From Streptomyces sp. TG1A-60 (GTDB taxonomy: Bacteria > Actinomycetota > Actinomycetes > Streptomycetales > Streptomycetaceae): 64,000 nucleotides of DNA. Positions 8,988-18,622 of the stretch are shown here, piece by piece (position 1 is the stretch's first letter; each line of letters opens with the position of its first letter). Made by a program: the position numbers and the translations under genes. The notes under the pieces are model-generated. The model worked only from the letters and a program-made list of their open reading frames with translations. It did not search any database and was not told where the DNA came from. The DNA lies in the NCBI RefSeq assembly GCF_037201975.1, contig NZ_CP147520.1, forward strand, positions 7,750,001-7,814,000, read 5' to 3'.

Positions 8988-9671
8988 CTAGGCTCTCGCG
9001 GTCTCGTCCGGGTGGAGTGCGTCGAGGATGAGAGTGAGGCCGAAGGTGAACTCGTCGGCGTAGTCGTAGCCGGGCTTGAGTACGTGCTCGCTGGCCAGCT
9101 CGGTGAGGTGGGGGTAGGCGTCGGCGGGCATCTCCCGAAGGATGGCGCCCGCGACCTCGTTCAGCTCCGCCGAGCCTGTGAACGGCAGGCTCAACTCCTG
9201 GAGCACGAAGCCGTACAGGTAGCTGTCGATCAGCGAGACGGCGTGCGCGGTCATCGGGACGGAGAACCCTCCGGCGCGCAATGCTCCGATGACGGCGTCA
9301 TGGTGGCGCAGGGTCGCGGGGCCGGGCTGGGAGCGGGAGTCCATGAGGCCGATGGCCCACGGGTGGCGCCGGAGGACGGCACGGGCGGAAACCGCGCGGT
9401 GCCGCATGGCGCTTTTCCAGTCCCCTTCGCGCGGCGGCAGGTCGATCTCGCCGAACACCGCGTCCACCATGCCGTCGAGGATGTCCTCCCTGCCCGCCAC
9501 GTGGTGATAGAGCGACATCGCCTCGACTCCCAGAGGTTCGGCGATGGCCCGCATGGTGAGTGCGGACGCCCCCTTCTCGTCGGCCACCGTCAGCGCCGTA
9601 CGAATCACGCGCTCGCGACTGAGCGGGGCGCGCGCCGACGCCCCGCGCCGGCCCTTGCCTCCCTCGCGCAT
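8988..9671 (-). CDS. TetR-family repressor with TetR_C-type ligand domain
   Basis: A 227-residue regulator. The HTH spans about residues 18-65 ([20 protein letters not shown], then [19 protein letters not shown]), and the C-terminal part matches the tetracycline-repressor-like domain ([40 protein letters not shown]). It is divergent from an NmrA-like oxidoreductase with two copies of a CCTTA-N5-TAAGG palindrome in the 94-bp gap, so it very likely represses both genes. The ligand is unknown. Confidence 0.93.
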   Translation of the reverse strand: MREGGKGRRGASARAPLSRERVIRTALTVADEKGASALTMRAIAEPLGVEAMSLYHHVAGREDILDGMVDAVFGEIDLPPREGDWKSAMRHRAVSARAVLRRHPWAIGLMDSRSQPGPATLRHHDAVIGALRAGGFSVPMTAHAVSLIDSYLYGFVLQELSLPFTGSAELNEVAGAILREMPADAYPHLTELASEHVLKPGYDYADEFTFGLTLILDALHPDETARA

Positions 9672-9700
9672 CCGTCCCTCCTTTTCGCTCCCCTTGACTG

Positions 9701-9715
9701 CCTTACGGCATAAGA
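9701..9715. promoter_or_regulatory. TetR operator copy 1
   Basis: CCTTACGGCATAAGA matches the palindrome CCTTA-N5-TAAGG except at the last base. It lies 30 bp before the TetR start. Confidence 0.75.
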
Positions 9716-9723
9716 CTACCGTG

Positions 9724-9738
9724 CCTTACGGCATAAGG
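9724..9738. promoter_or_regulatory. TetR operator copy 2
   Basis: CCTTACGGCATAAGG, a full CCTTA-N5-TAAGG palindrome centred 23 bp from copy 1, about two helical turns, so two dimers could bind the same face. It lies about 28 bp before the oxidoreductase start. Confidence 0.78.
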
Positions 9739-9765
9739 TAAACGGGTGGGCGAAGGGGCTGCACC

Positions 9766-10482
<717 letters not shown>

Positions 10483-10637
10483 CCTGGCCGGGCGGGTCGA
10501 AATGCCGACGATGCGAGTTGGCCACCGCCCTGCGGGCCGGCTGCACTCCTTGATCACTCGTCGGCCGGCCTGGTCCGCTGGCAGCGTCCGAGGCAGGCGC
10601 AGGGTTGACGCGTCAGACGTACATCGAGACCACTTCT

Positions 10638-11660
10638 TCAGCCCAGTGTGATCCGGGCGGTGACCGGCAGGTGGTCGCTGCCGGTGGGCGACAACGTGCG
10701 GATCTCTCGGACGGTCGCTGAGCGGGCCATGACCTGGTCGATGCGGGCGATGGGGAAGGCGGTGGGGAAGCTGAAGGCGAAGCCTCGCTCCGCTGTGCTC
10801 AACCGTGAGGTCAGCGGGACCAGCCCACGGTCCTCGACGGTGCCGTTGAGATCGCCGAGCAGGAGGACCGTTTCCAGCTTCTCGGAGGCGATGGCCCTGC
10901 CCAGCAGGCCGGCGCTCTCGTCGCGCCAGGAGGATGCCAGGCCGCTCGCCCGGATGCGGACCGAGGGCAGGTGCGCGACGTACGCCGCGACATCGCCGTG
11001 GGGCGTGTGGACCACGGCCCGCAGCCCGCGGCTCCAGGGCCCCGAGATCCGCTGGGGTCTGATGTCCACCAGCCGGGCACCGGTCAGCGGATGCCTCGAC
11101 CAGAGTCCGACGGTGCCCCGGACGGCGTGGTACGGGTAGATCGGGGCGAGGATCCGCTCGTACACCGCCAGCGCCGGGGGCACCAACTCCTCCAACGCGA
11201 TGAGATCGGGCTCGGCGTCAGCCAGGGCGCGGGCCGTGCCCGCCGGGTCGGTGTTCTCGTCGCTGACGTTGTGCTGCACCACGACCAGGTCGTGCGGGCC
11301 CGGCTCCGTCCCGGGCAGGAGCAGCCCGCCGAAGAGGTGCGTCCAGGCCGCCACCGGCAGCAGCAGCGCCACCAGCGCGGTTGCTGAACGGCGTAGCAGG
11401 GCCAGGACGAACAGCACCACGACCACCAGGCCGAGCCACGCAAGGAACGCTTCCAGCAAACTGCCCAGGCGGCCCACGGAGTTGGGCACCGCCCGGTGGA
11501 AAGCCATCAGCCCGGCAGCCAGCACCGCGAGCACGGCGAGCACCCGCCCCCGTCTCCAGGCCGGCCGGCACCGTGGATTCCGCTTCGTGCTCCCGCCCGT
11601 AGCCCACGGCCCGGACCAAAATCGCGTCCACCGGGCCACTGCTGCCTTCCCCTCCACCAT
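10638..11660 (-). CDS. Membrane protein with endonuclease/exonuclease/phosphatase (EEP) domain
   Basis: About 340 residues: a basic N-terminus, three closely spaced membrane helices (about 40-130), and an EEP domain. Catalytic motifs seen are VVQHNVSDEN, LIALEEL, LLLGDLNG and the C-terminal GSDHLPVTARI. This is the VanJ/AmyQ-like membrane EEP layout common in actinobacteria. ATG 11660 is used, but a GTG at 11639 has a better spaced GGAGGGGAAGG and may be the true start. The catalytic face is probably outside the membrane. The substrate is unknown; a phospho-lipid or nucleic-acid phosphodiester is the family norm. Confidence 0.85.
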   Translation of the reverse strand: MVEGKAAVARWTRFWSGPWATGGSTKRNPRCRPAWRRGRVLAVLAVLAAGLMAFHRAVPNSVGRLGSLLEAFLAWLGLVVVVLFVLALLRRSATALVALLLPVAAWTHLFGGLLLPGTEPGPHDLVVVQHNVSDENTDPAGTARALADAEPDLIALEELVPPALAVYERILAPIYPYHAVRGTVGLWSRHPLTGARLVDIRPQRISGPWSRGLRAVVHTPHGDVAAYVAHLPSVRIRASGLASSWRDESAGLLGRAIASEKLETVLLLGDLNGTVEDRGLVPLTSRLSTAERGFAFSFPTAFPIARIDQVMARSATVREIRTLSPTGSDHLPVTARITLG

Positions 11661-12581
11661 GGCTCCCCATCTGCTTGACCTTGCTGTCAAAGACGGATCA
11701 TCAGGCGAATCAGTTTCGACGATCCTCTCCCGTCGCACCGGAACCACGTCGGCGGCGGCGAGCACCAGCTGACGGCGGTCAGTCGCGGTTCTCTGCGCAT
11801 CGCAGCAGATCGGGCGGCGGGGACGATCATCCGCGAGAACATTCGCTGCCGACACCCGTCGACAACATCCGCCGACGGCAGGCTCCGCCGCGAAGGGGGT
11901 CAAGGCGGGCCGGTGGCTGCCGTTCCGCCGCCGGGCGCGACCGGGAGGACCGGGCACACGTGAGGGTCATCTGACCTGTAGCAGGGTTCGGTTCGCCGTC
12001 TCCGGAGGGAACGTGGCCCGGTCTGCGACGCCTGTCGTCCCGCCGCCCGAGCGTTCATCCGGCGGTACCCCGATCAGAGGGCGCTGCCCCGGTGGTTCGA
12101 GGACGGGAAGGCGAGACCACACCACCCACGGGTGGGCCCGCGCCCGCAGCCCGAAGCGCCACCCGGCCCACCGCCTCACGGGAGCTTCGTACCGCCCGGA
12201 CAGGGCTGAGCCCTGGACGCACGCCGCTGGAGGGGGCCGGTGGGTGCGCACCGGCCGACACGCGGGTCCAACGGCGAACGTCGCGGTCGTCGTCGGCCCC
12301 AGGCGGCAGCCGGCTGGTACCAGGAGGTCGGCCGACGGACGCGGTCCGTCGGCCGACCGGGGCTCAGAGGTGGGGACGAGCCGGTCGCCCTGCAGGGCCG
12401 ACGCAGATCGTCATCTTCTTGACACGACGTGATCGGGCTGCGCGGCACCGAGATCCGGTGCACTCGCCGCTGATGGCGGCGTTGGTCGACGGTGTCGGCG
12501 CGCCGGTGGTGAGTTGCTGTGACGGCACGCTGACGCGCCCGGCCTGCGCCGAGGGCGTCCCGTGTTCGTCCGGTGCCGGCT
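11661..12581. other. 920-bp stretch without a recognisable gene
   Basis: Open frames exist on both strands but are Arg/Pro-rich GC artefacts, overlap one another and show no family signature or convincing ribosome binding site. The stretch must contain the promoter of the EEP gene. I see no RNA gene or strong repeat. Confidence 0.5.
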
Positions 12582-13661
12582 CTACGGGTTCGCGGACGGC
12601 TCGGCGGAGGGCTCCGCAGGGGGCGGGCCCGAGGGCGATGCGTACCGTGTGCGCAGCTCGCGGGCGACTCCGAAGGCGGCGGCGGTGACCGGTACCGCGA
12701 GGAGCACGCCGACGATTCCGGCCAGGGACGCGCCCGCGGTGAGTGCGACCAGGACCATCGCGGGGTGGATCCGTACGGTGCGGCTCTGGACCATCGGCTG
12801 GAAGATGTTCCCCTCCAGCATCTGGACCACGAGCACCACCCCGAGGACCCACAGCGCGATGACGAGCCCTCGGTCGGCGAGTGCGACCAGCATGGCCGCG
12901 GCCCCGGAAAGGAAGGCGCCGAGGTAGGGGACGTAGGCGCCGATGAAGACGATCGCGCCGAGGCCGAGGGCCCCCGGCACGCGCAGGATCAGCAGGCCCG
13001 TGGTGATGCAGACCGCGTCGATGAGCGCTACCACGGTGGTGCCCCGCATGAACCCCTCGACGCCCTCGAAGGCCCGCCGGGCCATCGCCTCGACGGTGCC
13101 GGCGCTGCCGCGCGGGAGAAACGAGTGCAGGGTGTCGGCGGCCCGGTCGGAGTCGCGCAGGAAGAAGAAGACCAGGAGCAACGCGAGTACCGCCATGCCG
13201 AGCGCCTGGACGGCCCAGCCGACCCCGGTGACGACACCGGAGGCGGCTGTCCCGCCGAACCTGCCCAGCATGTCCACGGCATCGCCGGCGAGACTCTCCA
13301 GCGAGGTGCCGGACGCGCCGAACTGATCGGCCAGGTCCCGCACCGCCCTGCGCAGTGAGGCGACGATCTGGTCCCAGGTGTCGACCAGCGTGACGGTGAC
13401 GATGTACACGGCACCGCCGACCACACCGAGCACGGCGGTGCAGGTGAGCCCGGCGGCGACGGACCGGTTGACCTTCGTCCTCACGAGCCACCGGTGCAGG
13501 GGGAGGAGTAGCGCGGTGCCGAGCAGAGCGAGCAGCACGGGAACGACGGCCGGCCGGAGTGCCACGCACAGCTGGATACCGATGTAGACGACTCCGGCGA
13601 CCAACAGGGCGACGGCGCACCAGGCGGCGAGTCGGCGGACGGGCTCCGGGAGTAACTGCAC
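12582..13661 (-). CDS. AI-2E family transporter (TqsA/PerM-like permease)
   Basis: A 359-residue polytopic membrane protein with eight predicted helices in the family arrangement: paired helices near the N-terminus, a long soluble insert (about 95-150), then five helices, with the typical FIGAYVPYLGAFLSG and the conserved GNIFQPMVQSRTVRIHPAMV. Family members export diverse small molecules, and the AI-2 name should not be read as substrate. It stands alone with its own promoter region on the right. Confidence 0.92.
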   Translation of the reverse strand: MQLLPEPVRRLAAWCAVALLVAGVVYIGIQLCVALRPAVVPVLLALLGTALLLPLHRWLVRTKVNRSVAAGLTCTAVLGVVGGAVYIVTVTLVDTWDQIVASLRRAVRDLADQFGASGTSLESLAGDAVDMLGRFGGTAASGVVTGVGWAVQALGMAVLALLLVFFFLRDSDRAADTLHSFLPRGSAGTVEAMARRAFEGVEGFMRGTTVVALIDAVCITTGLLILRVPGALGLGAIVFIGAYVPYLGAFLSGAAAMLVALADRGLVIALWVLGVVLVVQMLEGNIFQPMVQSRTVRIHPAMVLVALTAGASLAGIVGVLLAVPVTAAAFGVARELRTRYASPSGPPPAEPSAEPSANP

Positions 13662-14031
13662 GCACCCAGCGTACGCACCGGCCGCACGCTCCGCGTGAGC
13701 CCCCCCGTGACGTCACGTCAGCCGGGGAAGTCGTGGGCCCCGAAGTCGGATGCGCTTGCCGGACAGGGTTCGACTCCGCGCGGTCTTCGCATGGTGCGCG
13801 CAGGAGGAGTGCCGGCACGGGGAGTGGGTGGCGAGACGGTGCCACTGTGAGGGCGGCGAGCACCGTGGGGAGACCAGGCCCCACCGTCTGGGCGCCCCCG
13901 GCGTCGGCGGGGGCAGGCAGTGGGTACGGCGGTCGGATGGCCGGAGGCAGCGGGCGTGGGCCGGGAACACATCCCGTGACGCCGGGTGGATCACCCTTCG
14001 GTGGGTGAACGGCGGCGCACGGCTGCGCGGT
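13662..14031. other. 370-bp intergenic stretch
   Basis: No gene recognised. It contains GGTTCGACTCC near 13770, which resembles a tRNA T-loop, but flanking bases do not fold into a T-stem or cloverleaf. Confidence 0.5.
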
Positions 14032-15384
14032 TCAGGGGAACGGGCTGTGCGTCCACTGCCCGGCCAGCGCCTGCTCGACGAGCTGGGTGAGCTCCGTCAG
14101 CCGGAGACGCTCGGCAGGGTGGAAGTCCTGGGCGTCAATGGTGGAGCGCAGTCGGGTGAGGGCGGCGACGACGGGCGGTTGCCGGCTGGACGCGCTGCTC
14201 CAGGCGAGTTCGCGCAGCAGCATCGCGATGCGGGCGAGGACGGCGGGCTCGGCGGCGCCGTAGCGCAGCGGCTGGGCCACCGCCAGATCCAGCAGGTCCT
14301 CCAGGTTCTGGCGTCGCAACACCACTCTGACCTGCTGGTCGTCGTCGAGCAACAGGTGGGGGCCGAGGTCGCGCCGCGCCAGATCGCACAACAGTGCGGA
14401 GGAGTGGGACAGGGCGTGGACGGCGGTCGTCGGGTCGTTGACCCCGGGGGAGAGTGCTTTGGCGGCGATGTCGGTGAGCTGTCGCAGGCCGAAGGCGATG
14501 TCCTGCAGGTCGGTGCGCTCGGCGCCGGTGATCACCGCTTCGGCGGCTGCCTTTACCAGGCGTGCCCGTGTCTTGGAGGCGAACGGCTCGCCGGTGCGTG
14601 GCCAGGCGGCTCCCATGGGCGTGCCGGCGATCAGAGAACTTCCGGGGTAGCGGTCGATGAGCAGGACGGCGTCGGCTTCCACGGCTGCCTTCAGAAGGGC
14701 TTCCTCGTCCACGGAGGTCAGGAAGCCGGACGCGCCGACGGTCAGGGTCAGCGCGTTCGCAGGCGTTTCCGGTGGTGCGCCACCATGGTCGCCGGCGGCA
14801 CCGTTCCCGTATGGCCTGTCCTCGTCTTCCGGAAGGAGGCGTTGGGTGGTGCGGTCGGCGGCGGAGTGGACGCTGCTCATCAGCGTCTCGACGCGGATCT
14901 CGCGCGCCAGGTGCGACAGGAAGAGCACGAGGGCGAGCATGCTGGCCAGCGTGAGCAGGAAGGCCACCGTGACCGACGCCTGGGGGACGAAGCCGCTCTG
15001 CCCGTCCTCGCCGGTGTGTACGGTGCGCAGCACGGTCAGGGCGTAGGTGAACGTGGCGAGGAAGAGCGCCAGAGTCGTCCGGACGTACCGGTCCGCGGTG
15101 AAGGTCCGCAACAGGCGCGGGGAGAACTGGCTGCTTGCCAGTTGCAGCGTCAGCACCGTGAGCGAGAAGGTCAGCGCCGTGACCGTGACCAGGGAGCCGG
15201 CGATCGCCTCCAGCACCGAGCGCGCGGCGTCCGGGTTGCCGCTGAACAGGTAATCCCTCAGCCAGGACGGCATGTCGTGCTGGATCCGTTTGTCCACCCG
15301 CGGCAGCCCCACGCCCGCGACGACGGCGAGCGTGACCCCCAGTGTCGGTAGGGGCCACAGTTGCGCCCGGAGCGTGTCACGCAT
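14032..15384 (-). CDS. DUF2254 predicted membrane protein
   Basis: About 450 residues, DUF2254 family. Four hydrophobic helices lie in the N-terminal half (starting LPTLGVTLAVVAGVGLP, then TALTFSLTVLTLQLASSQFS with the conserved SPRLLRTF following, then two more up to about residue 180). The C-terminal half is soluble, with the family's GVNDPTTAVHAL. ATG 15384 is preferred over the in-frame TTG at 15441, although neither has a clear ribosome binding site. Function of the family is unknown. Confidence 0.88.
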   Translation of the reverse strand: MRDTLRAQLWPLPTLGVTLAVVAGVGLPRVDKRIQHDMPSWLRDYLFSGNPDAARSVLEAIAGSLVTVTALTFSLTVLTLQLASSQFSPRLLRTFTADRYVRTTLALFLATFTYALTVLRTVHTGEDGQSGFVPQASVTVAFLLTLASMLALVLFLSHLAREIRVETLMSSVHSAADRTTQRLLPEDEDRPYGNGAAGDHGGAPPETPANALTLTVGASGFLTSVDEEALLKAAVEADAVLLIDRYPGSSLIAGTPMGAAWPRTGEPFASKTRARLVKAAAEAVITGAERTDLQDIAFGLRQLTDIAAKALSPGVNDPTTAVHALSHSSALLCDLARRDLGPHLLLDDDQQVRVVLRRQNLEDLLDLAVAQPLRYGAAEPAVLARIAMLLRELAWSSASSRQPPVVAALTRLRSTIDAQDFHPAERLRLTELTQLVEQALAGQWTHSPFP

Positions 15385-15635
15385 CGACGAATGGGATGCG
15401 AGTCGACAGCCGGGCCGGGGCCGAGGGGGCCGCCGAGGCAAGAGGAGTGGGCAAGCGCCTGGGCATCAGCACAAGCTCACGTTACAGATCATGACAGGTC
15501 GGGCGAACACCGAAACGCTGCCGCCGGTCGTTTCCGCATGGTCCGCCGGGCGTGTCGCGGGTTCGTGCGTCGGCGGCAGCCTCACCTTTTCCATATGGGT
15601 GCTCAACGCCAGAAAGTCGACTATGTGGGGGTTTG

Positions 15636-16265
15636 ATGTTTCGGTCCGTTGAGTGTGGACAGTCGGCCTCCATGGGAGTGACGGGAGTCATCCGAAGCGG
15701 CGGCGGGTGGGCGTGGCGACGGCTCGCCGTGGTTCTGTGCGTGCCGGTCATCGCGCTCTCGCTGATCGTGGGCTGCGGCCGGGAGGAGCCGCTGAACGAA
15801 GCCGCAGAGCGATTCGAGATGGTGGAGATCGACTATGAGCGCGCCATCCGCCTGTCGGTGGCGGAGGTGACCGCCGGTGAGCTGGTTGCCTTGGAGCTCA
15901 GGGAGCCTGAGTCGGTGTCGCCGGTGTGGGAGAGCCAGATCGCGGACCAGGACGGGCAGCTTCGGACGGTCCGGTTGGACGCCACCCGGGGTGAGCTGCT
16001 GGGGACGAGTTCCGGTCCCGACCTGACCCGTTCCGAGCGGCAGGCGCTGGTCCGGCTGCTGGAGCAGGCGCGGCTCCTGCCGGGTCAGGCGGCCCGTGAA
16101 GCGGCCGATACGGCGAACGGCGATGTCGTCACCGCCATCGAACTGGAACGGAGGGACGGCGGCCCGGTCTGGATGGTCAGTGTTCTCGGGGTTGCCGACG
16201 AGTCGGCGACGATGCACGTGGTGAACGCGAAGACCGGTGAGATCCTCGACCGCCGCCCGGCCTGA
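15636..16265 (+). CDS. PepSY-domain lipoprotein
   Basis: About 209 residues, exported and lipid-anchored: a hydrophobic stretch (LAVVLCVPVIALSLIVGCG) ends in lipobox Cys. Two PepSY-like repeats follow (the second ends MHVVNAKTGEILDRRP, the first RTVRLDATRGELLGT). PepSY domains occur in peptidase inhibitors and cell-envelope sensors. ATG 15636 has GGGGG five bases upstream; ATG 15672 gives a shorter n-region and is an alternative. It is divergent from the DUF2254 gene. Confidence 0.8.
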   Translation: MFRSVECGQSASMGVTGVIRSGGGWAWRRLAVVLCVPVIALSLIVGCGREEPLNEAAERFEMVEIDYERAIRLSVAEVTAGELVALELREPESVSPVWESQIADQDGQLRTVRLDATRGELLGTSSGPDLTRSERQALVRLLEQARLLPGQAAREAADTANGDVVTAIELERRDGGPVWMVSVLGVADESATMHVVNAKTGEILDRRPA

Positions 16266-16563
16266 GGCGGTGAGAGTGGCCGGGTACCTCGGCAACACAT
16301 CCGCGGTCTGCCGAGCTTCCCGCCCCAACCAGCGGGTGATGAGCTTCCCGCCGCCCGGAGGCCTGCCGAACGGGCCGGGCCGCGCACGCTTCGCGCCGGA
16401 CAGCCGCCTGAGGGGGAGTGAGGAGTCTGTGCCTGCGCGCCGACGTCTGGCGATGAGCACGGTGCCGGGCGCGTGGGCCGCATCCCGGCAGCCCTGTTTG
16501 CGCGTGAGGGGGCGGGGATACCCAGGCATGGCGTTGCGACCACGAACAAGGAAGGACCACGTC

Positions 16564-17127
16564 ATGGGCCATGGGGGAGACGTCATCGCGGAGCTGATCA
16601 CCGACCACCGCGAGGTCGAGGAGCTGTTCGGGAGGATCGAGGCCCTCGCCCCCGGAGACAAGCAGCGCAAGGATTACGTCGACCAGGCGGTGATCGAGCT
16701 GGTACGGCACTCGGTGGCCGAGGAGATGTACCTGTATCCCGCCGTGCGGGAGCTACTGCCGGACGGGGACACGGTCGCGGACAAGGAGATCGAGGACCAC
16801 GCGGAGGCCGAGCGGACCATGAAGGAACTGGAAGGCGCCGGTGCCGGCGACCCGGAGTTCGACCGGCTCCTGGGCGAGCTGATGACCGAAGTCCGTTCTC
16901 ACATCCGCGACGAGGAGGACGACCTCTTTCCCCGACTGCGGGCGGCGGCCTCCGAGGACGAGCTCATGAGGCTGGGCGACAAGGTCCGGCAGGCGAAGAA
17001 GACGGCACCGACCCGCCCGCACCCCTCGGCCCCGGACACCCCGCCCGCCAACAAGCTGCTGGCCCCGGGGGCGGGCATGGTCGACCGCCTCAGGGACGCC
17101 CTGACGGGACGGGGAAAGGACTCCTGA
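16564..17127 (+). CDS. Hemerythrin HHE-domain protein
   Basis: A 187-residue cytoplasmic protein. The HHE domain (residues 1-135) shows the di-iron ligand pattern: His in ITDHREVEELF, RHSVAEEMYLYP, EDHAEAERTM and SHIRDEEDDLFPRL. The C-terminal tail (about 145-187) is Pro-rich and ends GMVDRLRDALTG. Such proteins bind oxygen, nitric oxide or redox signals. ATG 16564 is preceded by GAAGGA; the long upstream extension of the frame has no HHE match. A hairpin downstream probably ends transcription. Confidence 0.92.
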   Translation: MGHGGDVIAELITDHREVEELFGRIEALAPGDKQRKDYVDQAVIELVRHSVAEEMYLYPAVRELLPDGDTVADKEIEDHAEAERTMKELEGAGAGDPEFDRLLGELMTEVRSHIRDEEDDLFPRLRAAASEDELMRLGDKVRQAKKTAPTRPHPSAPDTPPANKLLAPGAGMVDRLRDALTGRGKDS

Positions 17128-17172
17128 TCCCGATCCGAGAGTTGCGTTGTCGGTGAGCATCGCCCTGCGCCG

Positions 17173-17190
17173 GCTCCCCTGTCGGGGAGC
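17173..17190 (+). terminator. Hairpin after the hemerythrin gene
   Basis: Stem GCTCCCC / GGGGAGC with a 4-base loop, 45 bp after the stop. There is no U-run, as is usual for Streptomyces terminators. Confidence 0.5.
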
Positions 17191-17246
17191 GGTCCCGCAG
17201 CGGCGCGGCTGCCTATGCGTGTCGAGTCCGCCGTGGAGGATTGCCT

Positions 17247-17930
17247 ATGAATCCGGTCGAACTGCCCCTGCCCGTCGTCCGCCGTCCGTCGGCCGACAAC
17301 GGCGCTGACATCGACACCGACGCCCTCGAACGAGACCTGCGAGCGCGGGTGGACGGTGAGGTGCGGTTCGACACCGGCACGTGTGCGGCGTACTCGACGG
17401 ATGCCTCCAACTACCGGCAGGTGCCCATCGGAGTGGTCCTCCCACGGACGGTGGAGGCCGCCGTGGAGGCCGTGGCGCTATGCCGGGAACACGGGGCACC
17501 GCTGCTGTCGCGCGGCGGCGGCACCAGCCTGGCCGGCGAGTGCTGCAACACCGCGGTGGTGCTGGACTGGAGCAAGTACTGCAACCGGCTGGTGTCGGTG
17601 GACCCGGAGAACCGGCGCTGCGTGGTCGAGCCGGGCATCGTCCTGGACGACCTGAACCGACAGCTGGCCGAGTACGGTCTGCAGTACGGGCCGAGGCCGG
17701 CCACCCACCCGAACTGCACCCTCGGGGGGATGATCGGCAACAACTCCTGCGGATCGACGGCCCAGGCGTACGGCAAGGTCGTCGACAACCTGCACCGCCT
17801 GGAGATCCTTGACGATGCGACGCTGGTTCTCGCCGACGGCTTCAGCTGCCGGACGCAGGTCGACCAGGCCGGCACCGGACGCACTCCGCTGCACCTGGCG
17901 GAGATCTTGGCGGCGGCCCTGCGAGGAGTG
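17247..17930 (+). pseudogene. FAD-linked oxidase (GlcD/D-lactate dehydrogenase type), truncated
   Basis: The first ~225 residues of a FAD/FMN-containing dehydrogenase that is normally 950-1000 residues with a C-terminal iron-sulfur part. The FAD-binding PCMH-type motifs are intact (LLSRGGGTSLAGECCNTAVV and HPNCTLGGMIGNNSCGS). ATG 17247 follows GGAGGA. After about 17930 the frame leaves the family and runs into the antisense of a GH15 remnant, stopping at 17987. The substrate site and 4Fe-4S region are missing, so the product cannot work as the full enzyme. Confidence 0.8.
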
Positions 17931-17934
17931 GCGG

Positions 17935-18570
17935 CCGCCGCCACCATGCCGCCGCTCGCGCTGTCAGCCCGTTTCGAAACGGCATAGGCCATGCGCGCGT
18001 CCCGGGGCGCCGCGGTGCCGCCGTAGTCGGGGACCGCGGCCTGCCACCACCGCTCGGTGGCGTCCCAGAGATCACGGGGAAGCAGCGGAAGGTCCTGCGG
18101 TTCCGCGGATGTTTCCAGGACCAGGTCATGGACGTGCTCCTCCAGCAGGTGCAGCCCGGTGCACAGCCCACCGTGCGGGCCCAGCCGGGCCTCGGGGGCA
18201 CCGGTGAACCGCGGATACAGGGGGCCGGTGCGCGCCCGCCAGGCGCCGCCCTCCCGTCGGACTCCCCGCACGGCACAGGCCTGGCGCAGCAGCACCACCC
18301 GTCCGGGGGAGGCGCGGGTACGGCCAGGGCCTCCCGGCAGGAGACGACGCCGCGTCGGACGTCACCCGGCGGCTGAAGCGGATGAGCGTGCCGTCCTCGT
18401 AGAAGTACCCACCCCACACGTTCCAGGAGTTCGGAGGTACAGAACCGGTAGCGCCCGGGCCCGCAGAGGAAGCCGGAGAAGACGGCGCAGCTGTGCCAGG
18501 CCGGCGCGCACAGCCAGGCGATCTGACCGCGCGGGTCGTGCGCTACACCGACGTGGACAAGCGCTCCATG
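17935..18570 (-). pseudogene. Glycoside hydrolase family 15 (glucoamylase/trehalase-like) remnant, frameshifted
   Basis: N-terminal pieces of a GH15 enzyme are spread over two or more frames: GQIAWLCAPAWHSCAVFSGF in one frame (about 18530-18440), WGGYFYEDGTLIRFSRR in the next (about 18415-18360), then a third piece with GAPEARLGPHGG, HDLVLETSAEPQDLPLL, RDARMAYAV and SASGGMVAAA (about 18250-17940). These follow the order seen in Streptomyces GH15 proteins. The catalytic C-terminal barrel is gone. The remnant abuts the truncated GlcD-like gene tail to tail, as if the 3' halves of both were lost in one deletion. Confidence 0.72.
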
Positions 18571-18622
18571 GTCGGAGCGTCACGCGGCGACCCGCCCGAC
18601 CCGCCCGATCGTGCCGACGGAG

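Noticed and set aside
12013..12688. Long open frames between the EEP and AI-2E genes
   Set aside because: They overlap on both strands, are rich in Arg, Pro and Gly as expected from random GC-rich DNA, and have no ribosome binding site or family resemblance.
13680..13800. tRNA-like T-loop sequence GGTTCGACTCC
   Set aside because: Flanking bases do not form a T-stem, and no anticodon or acceptor arm can be drawn around it.
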